DNA of 64,000 nt, taken from contig NC_056547.1 in the NCBI RefSeq assembly GCF_910596095.1, positions 5,662,147-5,726,146 on the forward strand. Direction: 5' to 3'. Source of the stretch: Thunnus maccoyii. Lineage: Eukaryota; Chordata; Actinopteri; Scombriformes; Scombridae. Made by a program: the position numbers and the translations under genes. Below, one piece after another: positions 40,791 through 59,100 of the stretch (position 1 is the first letter of the stretch; every line of letters starts with the position of its first letter). The notes under the pieces are model-generated. The model was not told the origin of the DNA. It saw nothing but the letters and a program-made list of their open reading frames with translations, and searched no databases.

Positions 40791-42419
40791 GCTGTAATGA
40801 AGCGTGCGCAGAGACGATCACGCAGGTGCTTTATGATTAAGAACGACGTGAGGCCCATAAACACGCCGAAGCTACAACCATTTAAGGTTAGAACGTTTCT
40901 ACGAAGCGTCATCCGACCACGGCCACAGAGGTGAGAGAATCGCAATAATTGTTCTAATCAGAATGACGTTATATATTTCCGGATCGTCTCTCATCGTGGG
41001 CCTTCATGGTGTTGCAGTCGGTCACGAAAAGTGACAGAAGAGAGCGTGAGGGTTTAAACCCTGCCTACTTTCTCACCTCCGGAACAATTGTTGGTTTGGA
41101 AAAGTTACGAAAATTTACGGACGCACCTCCCCGACCCAACGCGATGTTGGAAAACTGTCGGGGAGGGGAGTTTCAGATGCTGAGTGACCATCCGAAAAGC
41201 ACTTTAGATGACGCCTTTAGCGGCTAATGATGTATCCGTCCCAGTTAAGTAATTTTCAGTTAACACTGTTTTAAACATCGATCGAAGAAAATATGTCGAT
41301 TTAAGAGTTATTATAGCTGTAAGTTGATTTACAATATCTTGTACAGCTGTGTCGATCTCTTCCGCGTTTAGCGCCATTTTCATGCCGATTTCCCTGTTGC
41401 CATTTTTCTGCCTCTGGCACAGGAAGATGCCGCTCTGAACACCACTTAGATAACTCTGATTGGCTCGGTTGTTTGTCCAACTGAGGAAACAGACGTCGAT
41501 AAGCACAACAGCAGACCTACTCGAGTCGCTGCGGGCAGCAATCGAGAGGTCTGGTTATCTGGAACCAGGCTAGTTTGTTTGTTTGTTTTTTTTTGTCTTT
41601 TAATGGGATTTGTTGACAATAAATAAATTATAAAATGCTGTCAGTTATATCCTTTCATTTTGTACACATCACCGGCCTATACACAGTATCAATGTGATCT
41701 GTAATATATTACCATACTGGTGCCCATGTATTGATAATGTACCATATGGGAATGTATCTCATTTATGATGTATTCACATATCAATTATTACTCTCTCCTA
41801 TCTTTAAATATTAAAAGCTTTCAGAAATTAGGCTTTAATGCTGCCATACACTTTAAATGTTTTACATTATTTGTTTTGATGCTTTTATGTTTAGTCTGAC
41901 GTGTTATAATCTGGTCTAGAACAAACATGATTTCTGTATTTTTTTCCAGTCGAGATGAGAAATAAACTTGAAACCAGTACAGCGAACATCAAAACCTGAC
42001 GTTAACACAATCTGACACACAGCTCACCTGCATGTTCCTGTTTAACTGCATCTTCTGCTGACTAACATTAAAGAAAACTGGGTTAAACTAGCTTCAACAT
42101 TACTTTTCCAAACAGGTGCACACACCGTCAGACAGGCCCCCTCGTCCTGCTAACACACATCCACACTGACCCGCTGAGTTTGGACCAACTGAAGACACTT
42201 TTACTGCCTGTTTTCTTGAGCTTTTTCTCCTTAAAAATATAAAAACTACACTGGTCTCGTTACTCGCTAAACCAAACAACCAGACGGTGCTTTCGGACCG
42301 CGAGACAAACATATATCAGACCGGGATGTTTATAAACAATGAGGGCATCATTAGTGCCAACAGCAGCCAGTGGGCACCAACATCCGAGCAGATACTCTTC
42401 AAAACAAACTCCAACTTAC

Positions 42420-42480
42420 CCGCCGCGACTCCGGAGAAAAAGTTTTCCGTTTTAAAAATAAAAACCCCTCCACTATAAGT
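42420..42480 (-). other. cnot3: Probable cnot3 non-coding first exon (3' edge only)
   Basis: On the minus strand a near-perfect donor (GGCGG|gtaagt, exon edge at 42420) follows GC-richer sequence rich in CpG. It lies 6.8 kb upstream of the exon holding the start codon, which needs an upstream exon because it has its own acceptor. The 5' edge is not visible; the value given is only a placeholder and the exon may extend to about 42760. Confidence 0.45.
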
Positions 42481-43052
42481 TGGTCTGTTGAGAGTGTGCG
42501 GAGCTGCAGCTTCCCACCGGCTGCGATATTTGATGTTGGGAGACACAATTTGGAAAGAGGAGAGAGGCAGAGAGAAAGGGGGGGAAGGCAAATTAATTCA
42601 TCACATTTGGCTCTGCAATCAATTTACCTGGATTTTTCCGAGTTACGATTTCTTTCCTCGGTGGCCGCACTCCGGTAAATCTTCAGTGATTCAGTATAAA
42701 GGCTGTTTTTCAAAAAAAAAAATTGTCAATTCTTCTCGCTAAACAATCAGTCCGCACATCCAAGATGGCTACCAGGAACACCTCCTCCTCCGATGCCCTG
42801 TTGGACAGGAGTCCCGCCCACCTGGCCTGTGATTGGTCCCCTGAGGAGCTTCCGCGCTTCTATTCGTCAAAGCCAGCTGTCAGTCAAGAGAGGCTGGTTT
42901 TACTACTTCCAGCATAACTCCCGCTATGATTGGACTGTTTGGAAAGGTGAAAGGGTAAATTAAATTTTGGTTTATGAACGTCCCCCCCCCCTCCTCCCCT
43001 CCCTCACCCCACCACCGCTGTTAGCCGCAAGGTGTTCTGGGAAATGGAGTTC
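42480..43052 (-). promoter_or_regulatory. Candidate cnot3 promoter region
   Basis: A CpG-containing, TATA-less stretch upstream of the probable first exon. Visible sites: a YY1-like AAGATGGCT at 42762-42770 (plus strand), a GC box cccgccc at about 42813, a CCAAT box (attgg) at about 42832, and a ZNF143-like site at 43031-43051 whose minus-strand reading contains CCATTTCCCAGAA. Position and motifs fit a housekeeping promoter; activity is inferred. Confidence 0.4.
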
Positions 43053-43734
43053 ACCTCTGCTTTTAATAGTGTGGATTTAGTACATTAAATTAATGAATAT
43101 GGCCATATTTATGAAAAATTCTTATCCAAATGCTTTATTAGTTTATCATAGTTTATAAAAGTGTCACTTTTATCTCACCTCTAAACTCCCTTGACTCTAC
43201 TCAATTAGTTTTTAATGCAAATACCTAAAAAATAAAACAAATAAAACAAACATAAGCCTATATGTAACATATTTATTGATTTATTAGCCTATAGTGTATC
43301 ATGTAAGATGCAACAAAAAACATATTTGTCAATTAATCACTTGTCAACATCAATTAATTATCAAGAAATGGTGCAAGATTGCCTGTTGGTAAAGTTATTG
43401 AACCTCTTACAAAAAGGTTTAATAATAGTTGTACTTTTTGTAACGAAAATATCAAAATCAAATTTTTAAAAATGTTTTTGTTTGTTTACTTAACAGGGAC
43501 AGTACAGGTAAACAGTGTTACACAGCAATGTAATTTATATGTGAGACATCTAACTGAAGCAATTGTACACGTTACAATATCTAGACCAGCAAATTAATGA
43601 AATAGATTCAGGATAAAAACAACAGAGCAGATTAAACAGACTATGTGTATAAGCATGTTTACATGTGTGGTGTTTAAGCCATTGTTTCACTTGTGTATTG
43701 AAAATGTAAAAGGATTAGGATTAGGATGATGTTC

Positions 43735-44465
43735 AAGGCAAGGCAAGTTTATTTGTATTGCACATTTCAACAACAAAGCAATTCAAAGTTCTTTACATAA
43801 AAATAAATAAAAAATGAATTACATGAACATAAAGGGCATCGAGACAAAATGTGAAAGACACACGTCATTTAAATACAAGTTAAAATAGAATAATACAGAA
43901 AAAACAGGAGAGTGAAAGTTACACTGTAAGAAATGAGTCAAAAGCCTCAAATTTGGTTTAATAAAAGGCAAACAGCTGTTTTCTGGGAGTTTGTTCAGAT
44001 ATGTGGAGCATAAAAACTGAACGCTGCTTCTCCAGGTTTAGTTTTGACTCTGGGGACAGAAAGCAGACCTGTCCTAGACCACCTGAGAGGTCTGGATGGT
44101 TCGTAATGTAGCAGCAGATCAGAAATGTATTCGGGCCCTGAACCATTCAGTCCTTTATAAACCAACAGCAATATTTTAAAATCAATTGTTTGACAGACAG
44201 GAAGCTGGTGTAAAGATCTGAGAACTGGAGTGATGTGATCCACTTCCTTAGTCTTGGTGAGGACTCGAGCAGCTGTCTGATCGACCTTTTAGAGAGAACT
44301 GTTAACACACAGTTACAGTAGTCGAGTCTCCTGAAGATAAACGCGTGGACAAGTCTATTCTTCTTGAAAGAGAATAAAGAAAGAGACGACTGTACTTTGA
44401 AACTACAGTTACCACCTGCTGCTCCCTTAGCTGTGGCTCTTCTGGTATAATATCTTTTCATCAAC
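43735..44465 (-). mobile_element. 5'-truncated LINE (L2/CR1-like), 3' end
   Basis: Minus-strand frames give LVHAFIFRRLDYCNCVLTVL, HITPVLRSLHQLPVCQTIDF, KILLLVYKGLNGSGPEYISD and LLSVPRVKTKPGEAAFSFYA, the C-terminal end of fish L2/CR1-type reverse transcriptases, in three frames broken by indels. The 3' tail in transcript sense contains aatacaaataaacttgcctt (plus strand 43738-43757 region), a common fish LINE ending. Dead copy. Confidence 0.75.
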
Positions 44466-45050
44466 TGACAGGTTATATCTGGGGAACAGCCATTTTTGCA
44501 CTATATATAGATTTTATTCATGAGAACTTGGTTTTTTTGTATCATGACAATAGGTTTGATTATCTTTTACTGTATGTACTCAAACACTCTTTAGGAAGAC
44601 AGAAAATATCGTCCATTGCTCCGTTTAATAGAGACACTGTTGTCTTATTCAGGAAATTCCTTATTCATAAAGCCAAATACATCAAAGTACAACCTTTAGT
44701 CACAGTCTTTTAAAGAGAATTAGTGTCAAAAATGTCTTTGCTAAAAATTACAGAAGCGATCCTGCTAGAAAGCTATTAACACTATTTCATGAATTAAATT
44801 TGCGTCAGTGGTTTTATGTTGTTGAGTAACGTTTTAATGCTTTAATCCTTTCTGTTTCTTTTGACCTCATCATGCGATTTCATTGTGGAACTAAATCAGA
44901 GCTCACTTAATACTTTCTGGTTTGATCATTGCTACACATGTAATAAATGAATAAACCAGACGCCCTGAACGACCTTTGACCCCTGATGTCTGCAGAAACC
45001 ATGTCAGCAACACGGTGGCGTTTCTTCTGTCATTATTCCCATATAGACAG

Positions 45051-45660
45051 TAGGGGTGTGCCTGAATACAAATACATTATTTGGCAAAGCACAAATAGTG
45101 GGTTTTATACGAATATTTGTTTCATACAAATATTTTAAAAAATATTTGTTGGGGGTGTCCACCAGAGATAAAGCTGAGCTACTGACACAAGCAAAGTGCT
45201 TCCAAGGGACTCTCCATAATCTGTTGTTCCTCTTCTCCTTCCCACAAAGTTAGGTTGTAAAAAATAGGCAATAAATGAAAAATGCAAAGCAATAATCACC
45301 TTTGAAGTTCCTCCCTACACATTACACACTGTGCTGTCTCTGTGTTATGGGTGTATAAATAGGTAGAGGTCTGTCTGCAATGAGGTAATGAATAAAGTTT
45401 TAGCTCAGTAATCAGCGCAGTCGTCTATGATCTGGGAGACTCCAGTTCAAGACCTGATGTAGGGACATCCTTTGTAAGGTAGTTTATTCATGAACACTTA
45501 TTGTAACACTTTAATTTTCTAAAACAAAAAGTGTAATAAAAACAAAAACGGGATTTTTTAAAGCCTCTTTCCACTTTTATTCGAATACAAAAACAAATAA
45601 TTTTGCTGCCTTAACAAATACAAATACAGATACAAATACTGGGATCTCTGCACATCCCTA
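45051..45660. mobile_element. hAT-type non-autonomous element with internal tRNA-like segment
   Basis: Inverted tips TAGGGGTGTGCC (45051) and TAGGGATGTGCAG (reverse of the right end at 45660), flanked by atagacag (45043-45050) and atagacac (45661-45668), an 8-bp target duplication with one mismatch, as expected for hAT. The subterminal regions are rich in aatacaaata repeats. No transposase. Confidence 0.7.
45394..45475 (+). other. tRNA-like segment (Pol III A and B boxes)
   Basis: An A-box-like TAGCTCAGTAATCAG at 45401 and a B box GTTCAAGACC at 45445-45454 are 44 bases apart, the spacing in true tRNA genes. The T-stem pairs poorly, so it is a tRNA-derived promoter or SINE head, not a functional tRNA. 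Confidence 0.5.
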
Positions 45661-45997
45661 ATAGACACATAATGTAGTGATCTAAGAAAAGATTTTGATT
45701 ATGATTAATTAAACTAACCACTTCATTGTTAACTGGTTATTGCCATTGATGAAAATGGCCTGTTATTGATCAGTCTTTGAATTTTCTATTTTAATAGATG
45801 ATAGAAATTTGTATTTTTTTGTATTTTCAAGGTCAAAGGACAAGTGTATAGACAGAAAATCAATATGTATTAATGTATTTCTCAATGGCAACACATTATA
45901 TTACAAATGGCAGCTTCATCTCTTGTGATAAATATAGTTTTTTGCATCACTTTGAGAAATGAGTCTAATTTTGAACTGCATCACAAGTCTGTTTACA

Positions 45998-46390
45998 CTA
46001 TACGACCAAAAGTATTTGGACACCTGAACTTTACACCTGTACAGGATTGCTGAACATGTCATTAGCATTAATATAACTGCCTCCACTCTTTCTGGGAGGG
46101 CTTTCCGGAAGATTTTCTCCCGTTTGTTCAGCCACAAAACCATTAGAGACGTCAGCCACTGATGCTGGGACATACTGTGACCCGCAATCAGGTCATCATA
46201 AAGGCGTCGGATGGGTGTCTCCTGTCTCCATTTTTGTTTACACCAAACTATTTCTTTATGGACGTAGCTTTGTGCATGGGGTCGTTGTCATCTTGAAACA
46301 GGAAGGGCGCATCCACAAACTGTGGCCATAAAGAATGCTATTGTCTAAAATGTTATTGTTTGCTGTAGGATTAAGATTTGCCTTCCTCGG
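45998..46390. mobile_element. Family C-like DNA transposon fragment
   Basis: Begins with 'actatacgaccaaaagtatt tggacacctg', the tip also seen at 11954, and continues with attctttatggccacag-type internal sequence (reverse strand). The other end is missing. Confidence 0.55.
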
Positions 46391-47074
46391 ATCTAAGAGT
46401 CTCGGATCATGAAAAGAATGTCAGCACATGTTTGACCTCAGTTTACTTTAAACTTTTCAAATACCTTCCTGGGATTTGAATTCAGACACAGAAACACATT
46501 TTGAGTTAAAATGCCTGTTTGAAATGAAAGGTTTTATATATTAGAGGTCTATTTTAAATATTTCATAAAATATACAACACATCCTAAATAAAAAATTCCC
46601 TACAATATAAGTTCTGCTTTGTGGTGAGCTTTTCTGGATCATGTTGTGTCTCCTGTGGTTTGTCATAAGTGAACCGGTGCAGTATCACCTTCGTCCACTG
46701 GAGGGAGCTGCAGCCTGCTGTTAAACATGTCATACAGTATATTCACAGTGCACTAGTATTGCTGTAACTACTATTTAAAAAAAAGATAAGAAGTCTAATT
46801 TCGTTCTCCAGCTCTTCATCAATTTTAATAACAATTTAAAAGGATGTTTTCTCAGCTGAATCACTGTTGCAGAGCCTTGATAAGAGCATCTGTTAAATGT
46901 TTGAAATGTGACAAAACAAATGTGTAACTTATCATGTCTAAGCAGGCAGCCAGTCTGCAGTGTTATTATTGCTGATATTCTCTTCTGAATTCTGGATTCA
47001 AAAGGTTAAATTCATACTTTCATTCACAAATTCTCATCAATCACATCCTGACTTTAAAAAAAAACCCCAAAACA

Positions 47075-47834
47075 ATCACACAAGTCATTTACTTTATTCC
47101 ATTTAGTGACATTTTAAGCTTTCTGTTATCATATAATTCAACATAAATACATTCATGTGACCAACTTAAATACAATATGTAACTCAGGCATTAGATACAT
47201 GAACAAACTTTTTCAATAATATAAATCAAATGTACATATTGTGCAAATAACTATATAATACTGTCAAAAACTCATAAAGAAAATAAATATTTCTCTCTCA
47301 TCAGATAGAAAACAAAAGGTGAAAATAATTAAAGGCCACTCAAACAATCATCTGGGATCTTTCATTACAACCAGATCAAAAATATTCTTCCATAAATTAA
47401 AGACTCTTTGTCCTTCACTGTTTGTATACCTGCTCTAAAACATGATTTCAGGCATGGAAACTAAATCAGTTCTCTCTGAGGTGAAAACTTGTGTCCAATA
47501 AATCACAATATTTTGCATCTTTAACCTACTGTAGTTAATTCCTGAGGTAAAGCAGTAAGTGACTTCAAGTAACTTCAACCTCCAGTGAAAAAGACAAAAT
47601 CATATCCCTGCCGACTATAAACAGCTGCACAATAATTTCAATGAAAAACAAGCAGCATGTTGTCAGAAATCTTAAACTATATTCAAACTAAGTTAATCCT
47701 GTGATTTGGCTTCTTGACCTCATGTTTCTAATCTTTTCTTCTTATGTTCAAGCAATGAAAAAAACAAACAAAGCCTCGACACTATATCTGAAGTGTGCAA
47801 ACCAACCCAACGAATTTAACCTTTCTTCTTCTCC
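47075..47834 (-). other. ccdc106: ccdc106 3' UTR
   Basis: AT-rich sequence after the stop. An AATAAA on the minus strand at 47098-47093 is the first good poly(A) signal, so cleavage is expected near 47070-47080. No other structure was seen. Confidence 0.55.
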
Positions 47835-53687
<5,853 letters not shown>

Positions 53688-53929
53688 GGCTGAAAACTCT
53701 GTCAGGTAATCGATACTGATGAGTAATAACTACATGTAGTCAGAAACTTGTTATTATTTGTCTGCAGTTGTTCTGTAATCAGTAATACTTCTGTAATACA
53801 ACCTGAAACCACCCGTTCCTGCTGCTAAACTCACTCTCCGCCAGCAATTACCTGATTATAAGTAGCCTCAACAGGTGCACCGCGCTCATTTTTTCATTTA
53901 GTTCACACATGCGCACAACGGTCCTGTCC

Positions 53930-54245
53930 CCTCACCTTTCCCAAAACACGTTTAGGATGCATCCGGATGCCTCAGCTCAGCTCAGACAGCTTGTTTTCTG
54001 ACTCCACAGCGACTCATATCTGCTTTCCTGAAGAGACAGAAGTGTTTCTATAGAGTTCACATGTGAAGGTTGAGGAGTAGAAAGTGTTGGAACGCGTCCA
54101 AACATCCCACCGGAAGTGTGTCACCTGTGGGCGGGGCGCAGGTAAAGGTGGCGACACGAAGAAGGTGAACACGGAAGGAGAGGATAAACTTTAAAAAGCG
54201 TGGAATAAAGAGTTTCACGTTGCAGACTGAACCACATTAACAAGT
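53930..54245. promoter_or_regulatory. Shared head-to-head promoter of ccdc106 and tmem238
   Basis: The two genes diverge from this GC-richer stretch. It contains a consensus ETS/GABP site (ACCGGAAGTG, 54109-54118), an E-box-like cacctg (54122-54127), a GC box (gggcggggc, 54129-54137), and no TATA box. A donor-like CAA|gtgagt at 54243/54244 on the plus strand would end the tmem238 non-coding first exon, and AAAG|gtgagg at 53936 on the minus strand could end the ccdc106 one. Confidence 0.55.
54160..54243 (+). other. tmem238: Probable tmem238 non-coding first exon
   Basis: Sequence just downstream of the ETS and GC-box cluster ends at a consensus donor, CAA|gtgagtg (54243/54244). The start-codon exon has its own acceptor at 55416, so an upstream exon is needed. 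The 5' edge is a guess. Confidence 0.4.
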
Positions 54246-55416
54246 GAGTGAAAGTTGGTGTTTTACTGATGTGAAGTTAAGTTTCGAGTTTAAGTTTATT
54301 ATAGATTTTTTTGTCGACGATAGTCTGGACTCACTGCGTGTGTCTTCATGAAGCTAAGTAAGATCTAACTTTTACATCCAGTCTTTCTTGAGACATTGGA
54401 CAGTGGAATCAAAATTAAAGCTAATTATGCTTTGAAAATTGTGATTAAATCCATACTTAACTATATTTACACAAACAGCAAAGTACAAAATCCTACAAAA
54501 TACTTGGTGCATGCAGATAGTGTTAAATGTATTGCAATTACTACATACATTAAATACAATAAATATACTGTACTCTTTCAGCGAATCACGTATAATTATG
54601 GGTTATAAATAGGTATGTAAGAGTCAAACTATCAATTATCTGTATTGGTTAAGTACAGATGTACTGGTTTAATGCTGATGTCGCTGGTTTTATCATCCAG
54701 TCATCTATCGATCCTTCACTTTCTTCCTTCTTTTCACACTTATTTTATTTATTTTTAATTATCAACATTATTATATGATTTTTGCTGCTGATCTTTGGGT
54801 AAATGTAGATGTTTTTTTTGATCTTTTTTCATTTATTACAACTATCTGTCTGAATAGTTTATCCTGTTTAACACTGGAATCAGTTTTTCAAGGTTTCTTT
54901 TAATTGTCAATATTAAAGGACAGGGAAATTCGGTTGCAGCACAAGGAATATACACTTACATATATACACAGAAGTAGCATACCGCATATATATAAGTTTT
55001 TACAATATATGCAAAGTAAATGTAATATGCAAGTTATGTTTAAAAACAATCATAACAGGGTATCCAAAGCTGTTATAATATAGCATTTTATGCTAAAATA
55101 CGACCATTTTCCACCAGAAAGGCTCAAAATTGTGAGTCTCCTTCATAGTTTTATACTTAAACATCATGGACATTAAAACATTTATTGGCAGCTCTTTAAA
55201 ATAAGATAATGCAGGTTTCATATCAGATGTTATAGAAGTAGTTGATAGACACCATATTGACAACACCAACTGGCATATTTCTATGTTTTAACAGATTCAT
55301 ATCTTCCATATATAAGTCTGACCCTGAAGTAACTGCAGGTTTCATGTGTTTCTGTGGACCTAAAGTTCCTCGATGGACCAGTAATGACCACCTTCCTTCT
55401 CTTCCCTCTCTACCAG
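54244..55416 (+). other. tmem238 5' UTR intron
   Basis: Starts gtgagt and ends with the acceptor ctctaccag. AT-rich, with no element confidently recognised. Confidence 0.4.
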
Positions 55417-55423
55417 TTTCATT

Positions 55424-55574
55424 ATGGGCCTGTGTGATGGTTTATCCCACTGTAAACTGGCTCTGGCCTTTGCTGTGTTGATGGATTTACTGGGTGGAGC
55501 GGCCCTGCTGGTGGGAGTCTTCGCCCCTGTGGAGGTCAAAGGACAAGACTTTGGAGACTTGCTGGTCTATACTG
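55424..55574 (+). CDS. tmem238: tmem238 coding exon 1
   Basis: Acceptor taccag at 55411-55416, then seven bases and the ATG. Codes residues 1-50 plus one base; donor ACTG|gtatgt. Confidence 0.9.
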
Positions 55575-55844
55575 GTATGTTGGTCAAGACAAAGAAAGTC
55601 TCCCTACCTCAGCCTGTGATCAGAACTATAAATGAGATGATATGAATGTAGAAGAAGTGACTGATGTGATCTGTGTGCAGGAGCCCTGTTCGTGCTGATG
55701 TCGCTGGGCGGATGGGTGCTCTGGTACAGCGGGAACATCGAGGGCCTGACGTCCAAGAGGGAGCTGGGACACATCGGCAGCGCCGTCGACCGTCTGGCTC
55801 GCAACCTCAGCCGCAAGATCCGCACTTACAGGAGCCACCACTGA
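55424..55844 (+). CDS. tmem238: Transmembrane protein 238 family (two coding exons)
   Basis: Exons 55424-55574 and 55681-55844 join to 315 bases, 104 codons plus stop. The protein starts MGLCDGLSHCKLALAFAVLM and has two hydrophobic helices: about residues 12-36 (LALAFAVLMDLLGGAALLVG) and 48-66 (VYTGALFVLMSLGGWVLWY). The FAPVEVKGQDFGDLLVYTG loop and WVLWYSGNIE are hallmarks of TMEM238/TMEM238L. The tail is basic (VDRLARNLSRKIRTYRSHH), so it is probably cytosolic (positive-inside rule). The family's function is not known to me. The 106-base intron runs gtatgt to gtgcag. The ATG context is weak but no better start is in frame. TMEM238 versus TMEM238-like rests partly on the neighbours. Confidence 0.9.
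55681..55844 (+). CDS. tmem238: tmem238 coding exon 2 with stop codon
   Basis: Follows gtgtgcag and codes residues 51-104 (GALFVLMSLGGWVLWYSGNI then EGLTSKRELGH...RSHH), TGA at 55842-55844. Confidence 0.9.
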
Positions 55845-56125
55845 CAATCCTAAACGTCCGGTGATGCCTGTGTTTGTCAGTATTAATGTTAGATACAGAC
55901 AATCGGTGAAACCACATGTAACACTGAAATACGCTGAGTGTTACAAGCATATCAGAAACATTTCATAATAGATTTGCACCTGCTGTTCTGTTACATACTG
56001 TCGTCATGATGTTTTATTATGATTTGTATTTTTATTTTTTATAGTGTTTTAGATGTGATTATCATTCAGTGACGCTGTGATCTCCTGTTAGATTTCAATA
56101 AAGGACTTTTTTACACATTAAAAAT
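55845..56125 (+). other. tmem238: tmem238 3' UTR with poly(A) signal
   Basis: AT-rich; AATAAA at 56097-56102 is the first strong signal, so cleavage is expected near 56115-56125. Confidence 0.6.
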
Positions 56126-59100
56126 GTATTTATCTTATTTTATGTAATATAACTTAAACTCTATAATCACAATCAGGCGCGATGTCCTCGTCTAAAAATA
56201 CACTTTCATACTTATTTAATATTAAAAACAGATTCACTCCATTGGTCAAACAACACGAATGACAATTTGATTCAATAATCACCAGTAATACAATAGATGT
56301 CAATACACATGTTCAAAGTAACAGGATCACATATAGAGATCTAAACACTGGATCATAGATTACATCACTGTACATGTAATTTTTTTTATTATTGTAATCA
56401 CACATGAATTTCCCTCAAGATTAATAATGTATAACTTTACTAATGTACATATACAGAAGTATATACTGCAATAATATTGTACTATCCTATAAATAACATG
56501 ATAAATTCATCATTTTTATGTCACATTTTTGTATATATGCACAATAGTAATATGATATATTTATGAATTTCTACACACAATAAAAATGATATAGTTCACT
56601 ACATTTTTACTTAAAATCTGTTTTTGCACATATACACACATAAACTACATTTATTTATTAGCTTTATAATACTGTGTAGCTTCCTAATTCTTGGTGTGTT
56701 TTGTAGTTCTGCATTTTTTTAAAAGTCCTATCTTTCTTTTTTTTTTGTTTTTATTTTATTTTCCAGCTCCAAACATCAGTTATATGAAAATATTAATCAT
56801 TTCCCAATAATGCAGCAGAGTAAGAAAACAAAATGGAACCATGTGAGCAGAAAAACTCCCAAAAGGTAGTTTGTTTAATGTTTAATCTGTAGTCATGGTA
56901 AATAAAATGTGTGTTTATGGTTCAGGCTTTTTTCTATGAGGCTGCATTTTAAATTATATTTACAGACTTTTAAAAAGACACAAAAAAAGATTTTGGGTGA
57001 GGGAAGCATAGGATGGACCATTTATATAGATTCTAGATTAAAAACACATTTAATAAACATATGTTCTTTAATTAAGTCTAATGTTAATCTTATTTTATCT
57101 AATTTCATGAAGTGGCATCATGTAACCTGTACTGACCTCTACTGGTGACCAGCAGGAATTACAACAACACCAGTAGATCATCTATCCATCTCTAGCCTGC
57201 ACAACAAAGATAAAGCAGAGATCAAACATAAAGTAAAGAGGTCATATCCAGTATCACCCTGCTGATCACCATGCTGATTTATGTATGTTGCAACAAAAAT
57301 TGCTCAATGAGATGATGTAGTCCTGTTGTAGTTCTGACACCCAGACATTTAAACCTCCAAGAGATACAGAGAGGTTATTTCCTCTTTCTGAACAGATAAC
57401 AAAAGCCTGAGAAAAAAATGATTAAGGTTTTTTTTTGGCACAAACTGGTAACTGAACTCATGACGATGGCGACATCCGTAACAAGCAGACAGTAAAAAAG
57501 AGGAATTGACCTGGCAGCAGAACATTTGTCTTCCACCAAGACAAATCTCCACTTCACCTCTGACCCGGCTCGGCTAATCTGATTCATCTCTCGCTTTGTT
57601 GCTGAAAACACCGCTCATGTCCGGAGGTTAGACAGTAATGGATTACTCACTGTGGGATTAAAGTTACCCGTTCTTTTACAGTTACTGTAATCCATCACTT
57701 AATCCCAAAACAAATCATTAGATCACTTACAGAAGCTGTAAAACAAAGAGGGATCAGATCAGTCAGAAAAACCTCAAAAAGTCCATCACAGGTGAATGTT
57801 TAAAAGTTGTTTTTCTTAGGTTTGATACCTCACCATATGGTACACTCCTCTGAGATGCTGATATTTTAAGCCCCCACCATGTGGTAAACAGAGGATTGAT
57901 AAATGGATTAGACATGACCTAAAGCAAGCAGTTGAGGTATTTGCCACAATCTCTAGGTGTGGTCTGCACTCAGGCATTCAGGTCACAACCCCCTGCCCCG
58001 CCACTCAATGAACTTAGCGTGAGGAGGGTATTCCCCCCACAGACAGCGTCTGCACAACCAGTAATGAGATTATGAGGGCAATTAGTTTTTGCTGCTCTTG
58101 TTTCTAACACTTGCACGCTGAGTCATTGCCGTTGACCTCAGATGTCGAGTCACAATGTCAACATCTCATGGATGACATCCTGTGGCCTGACAGGTGATGA
58201 TTAGAAGGTTTTTTACACAGATAAAATCACCAGAACAACAATAGCATTGGTTGAAACTCTTAAAATGACCTACATGTATTTTTATGTGTATGTGACAGAG
58301 GGCAAAAGGCCTGATATGTCATTTTGTTGATAAAGCAAAACACATATTGGCTGGTTTGGCTAAATGACTGAAGGTGTCAGCTTCATCTGCATGCCATCAT
58401 GTTAAACCACACATTTTCAGTATGAAGAAAAGCTTGACGTATCATACAGTATTGACCTTATGCGGCCTCACCTGTTCAATTTCTGGTTTTGTATCTTAAC
58501 TTCGGGTTATTTTCTGCTATCGCTGGTCGTAGTAATAGCCATAGTAGAGATGGAGCCAATGTGGAAGTACCTTAAAGTGCCAACAACGGTTGCCTGATGC
58601 TCCAACTGACTCCAATTCAAAAAGCATCAACTTCTCTCTAGAAATACTAATCCAGTATTTATTTTCAACGAGTCATTGTGGTCTCAATCGCTAAATTCAG
58701 GCCCTCTAATAAGTGTGCTGGTGGTTATTTTGGAAATGATTTCTCCCTTAATAAGATTTGAAGACTTATAGTAGCTTTGATGTCAACCGGCTCCAGTGCA
58801 AACCAACAGGTGACGTCACACCTCGCTACATACAATAAGTGTTATTTAAATTGCTTCAAAACATGAATTTTCCTGGTGAAACACTGTTGATCTCCTTCTG
58901 CTCCCTCCACATCCAAACTATCCACGCTGATATGATACTCATTAGTGCGTCTAGATTAAACTTTCCATTTTCTAGGAATAGATTTCTCAAGGTCGGACCA
59001 AAGAGCTTTGATAGTACTTATCAGCCACGTTCTCGTAACAACTGATTTGCCGTTCCCTGTATTGCCAAATCCTCCTTACATAGCCTACCATCACCACCTT

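Larger units (their letters stand above)
35627..42419 (-). other. cnot3 5' UTR intron (probable)
   Basis: 6793 bases if the donor at 42419 is right. Contains family A copies (36331-36575, 37463-37730), a hAT transposase relic (40339-40790) and a dispersed repeat around 40990-41575. No further exon was seen. Confidence 0.45.
43053..47074. other. Intergenic region between cnot3 and ccdc106
   Basis: About 4 kb, AT-rich, with a repeat at about 43483-43600, a LINE relic (43735-44465), a hAT-type element (45051-45660) and a family C fragment (about 45998-46390). No gene seen. Confidence 0.8.
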
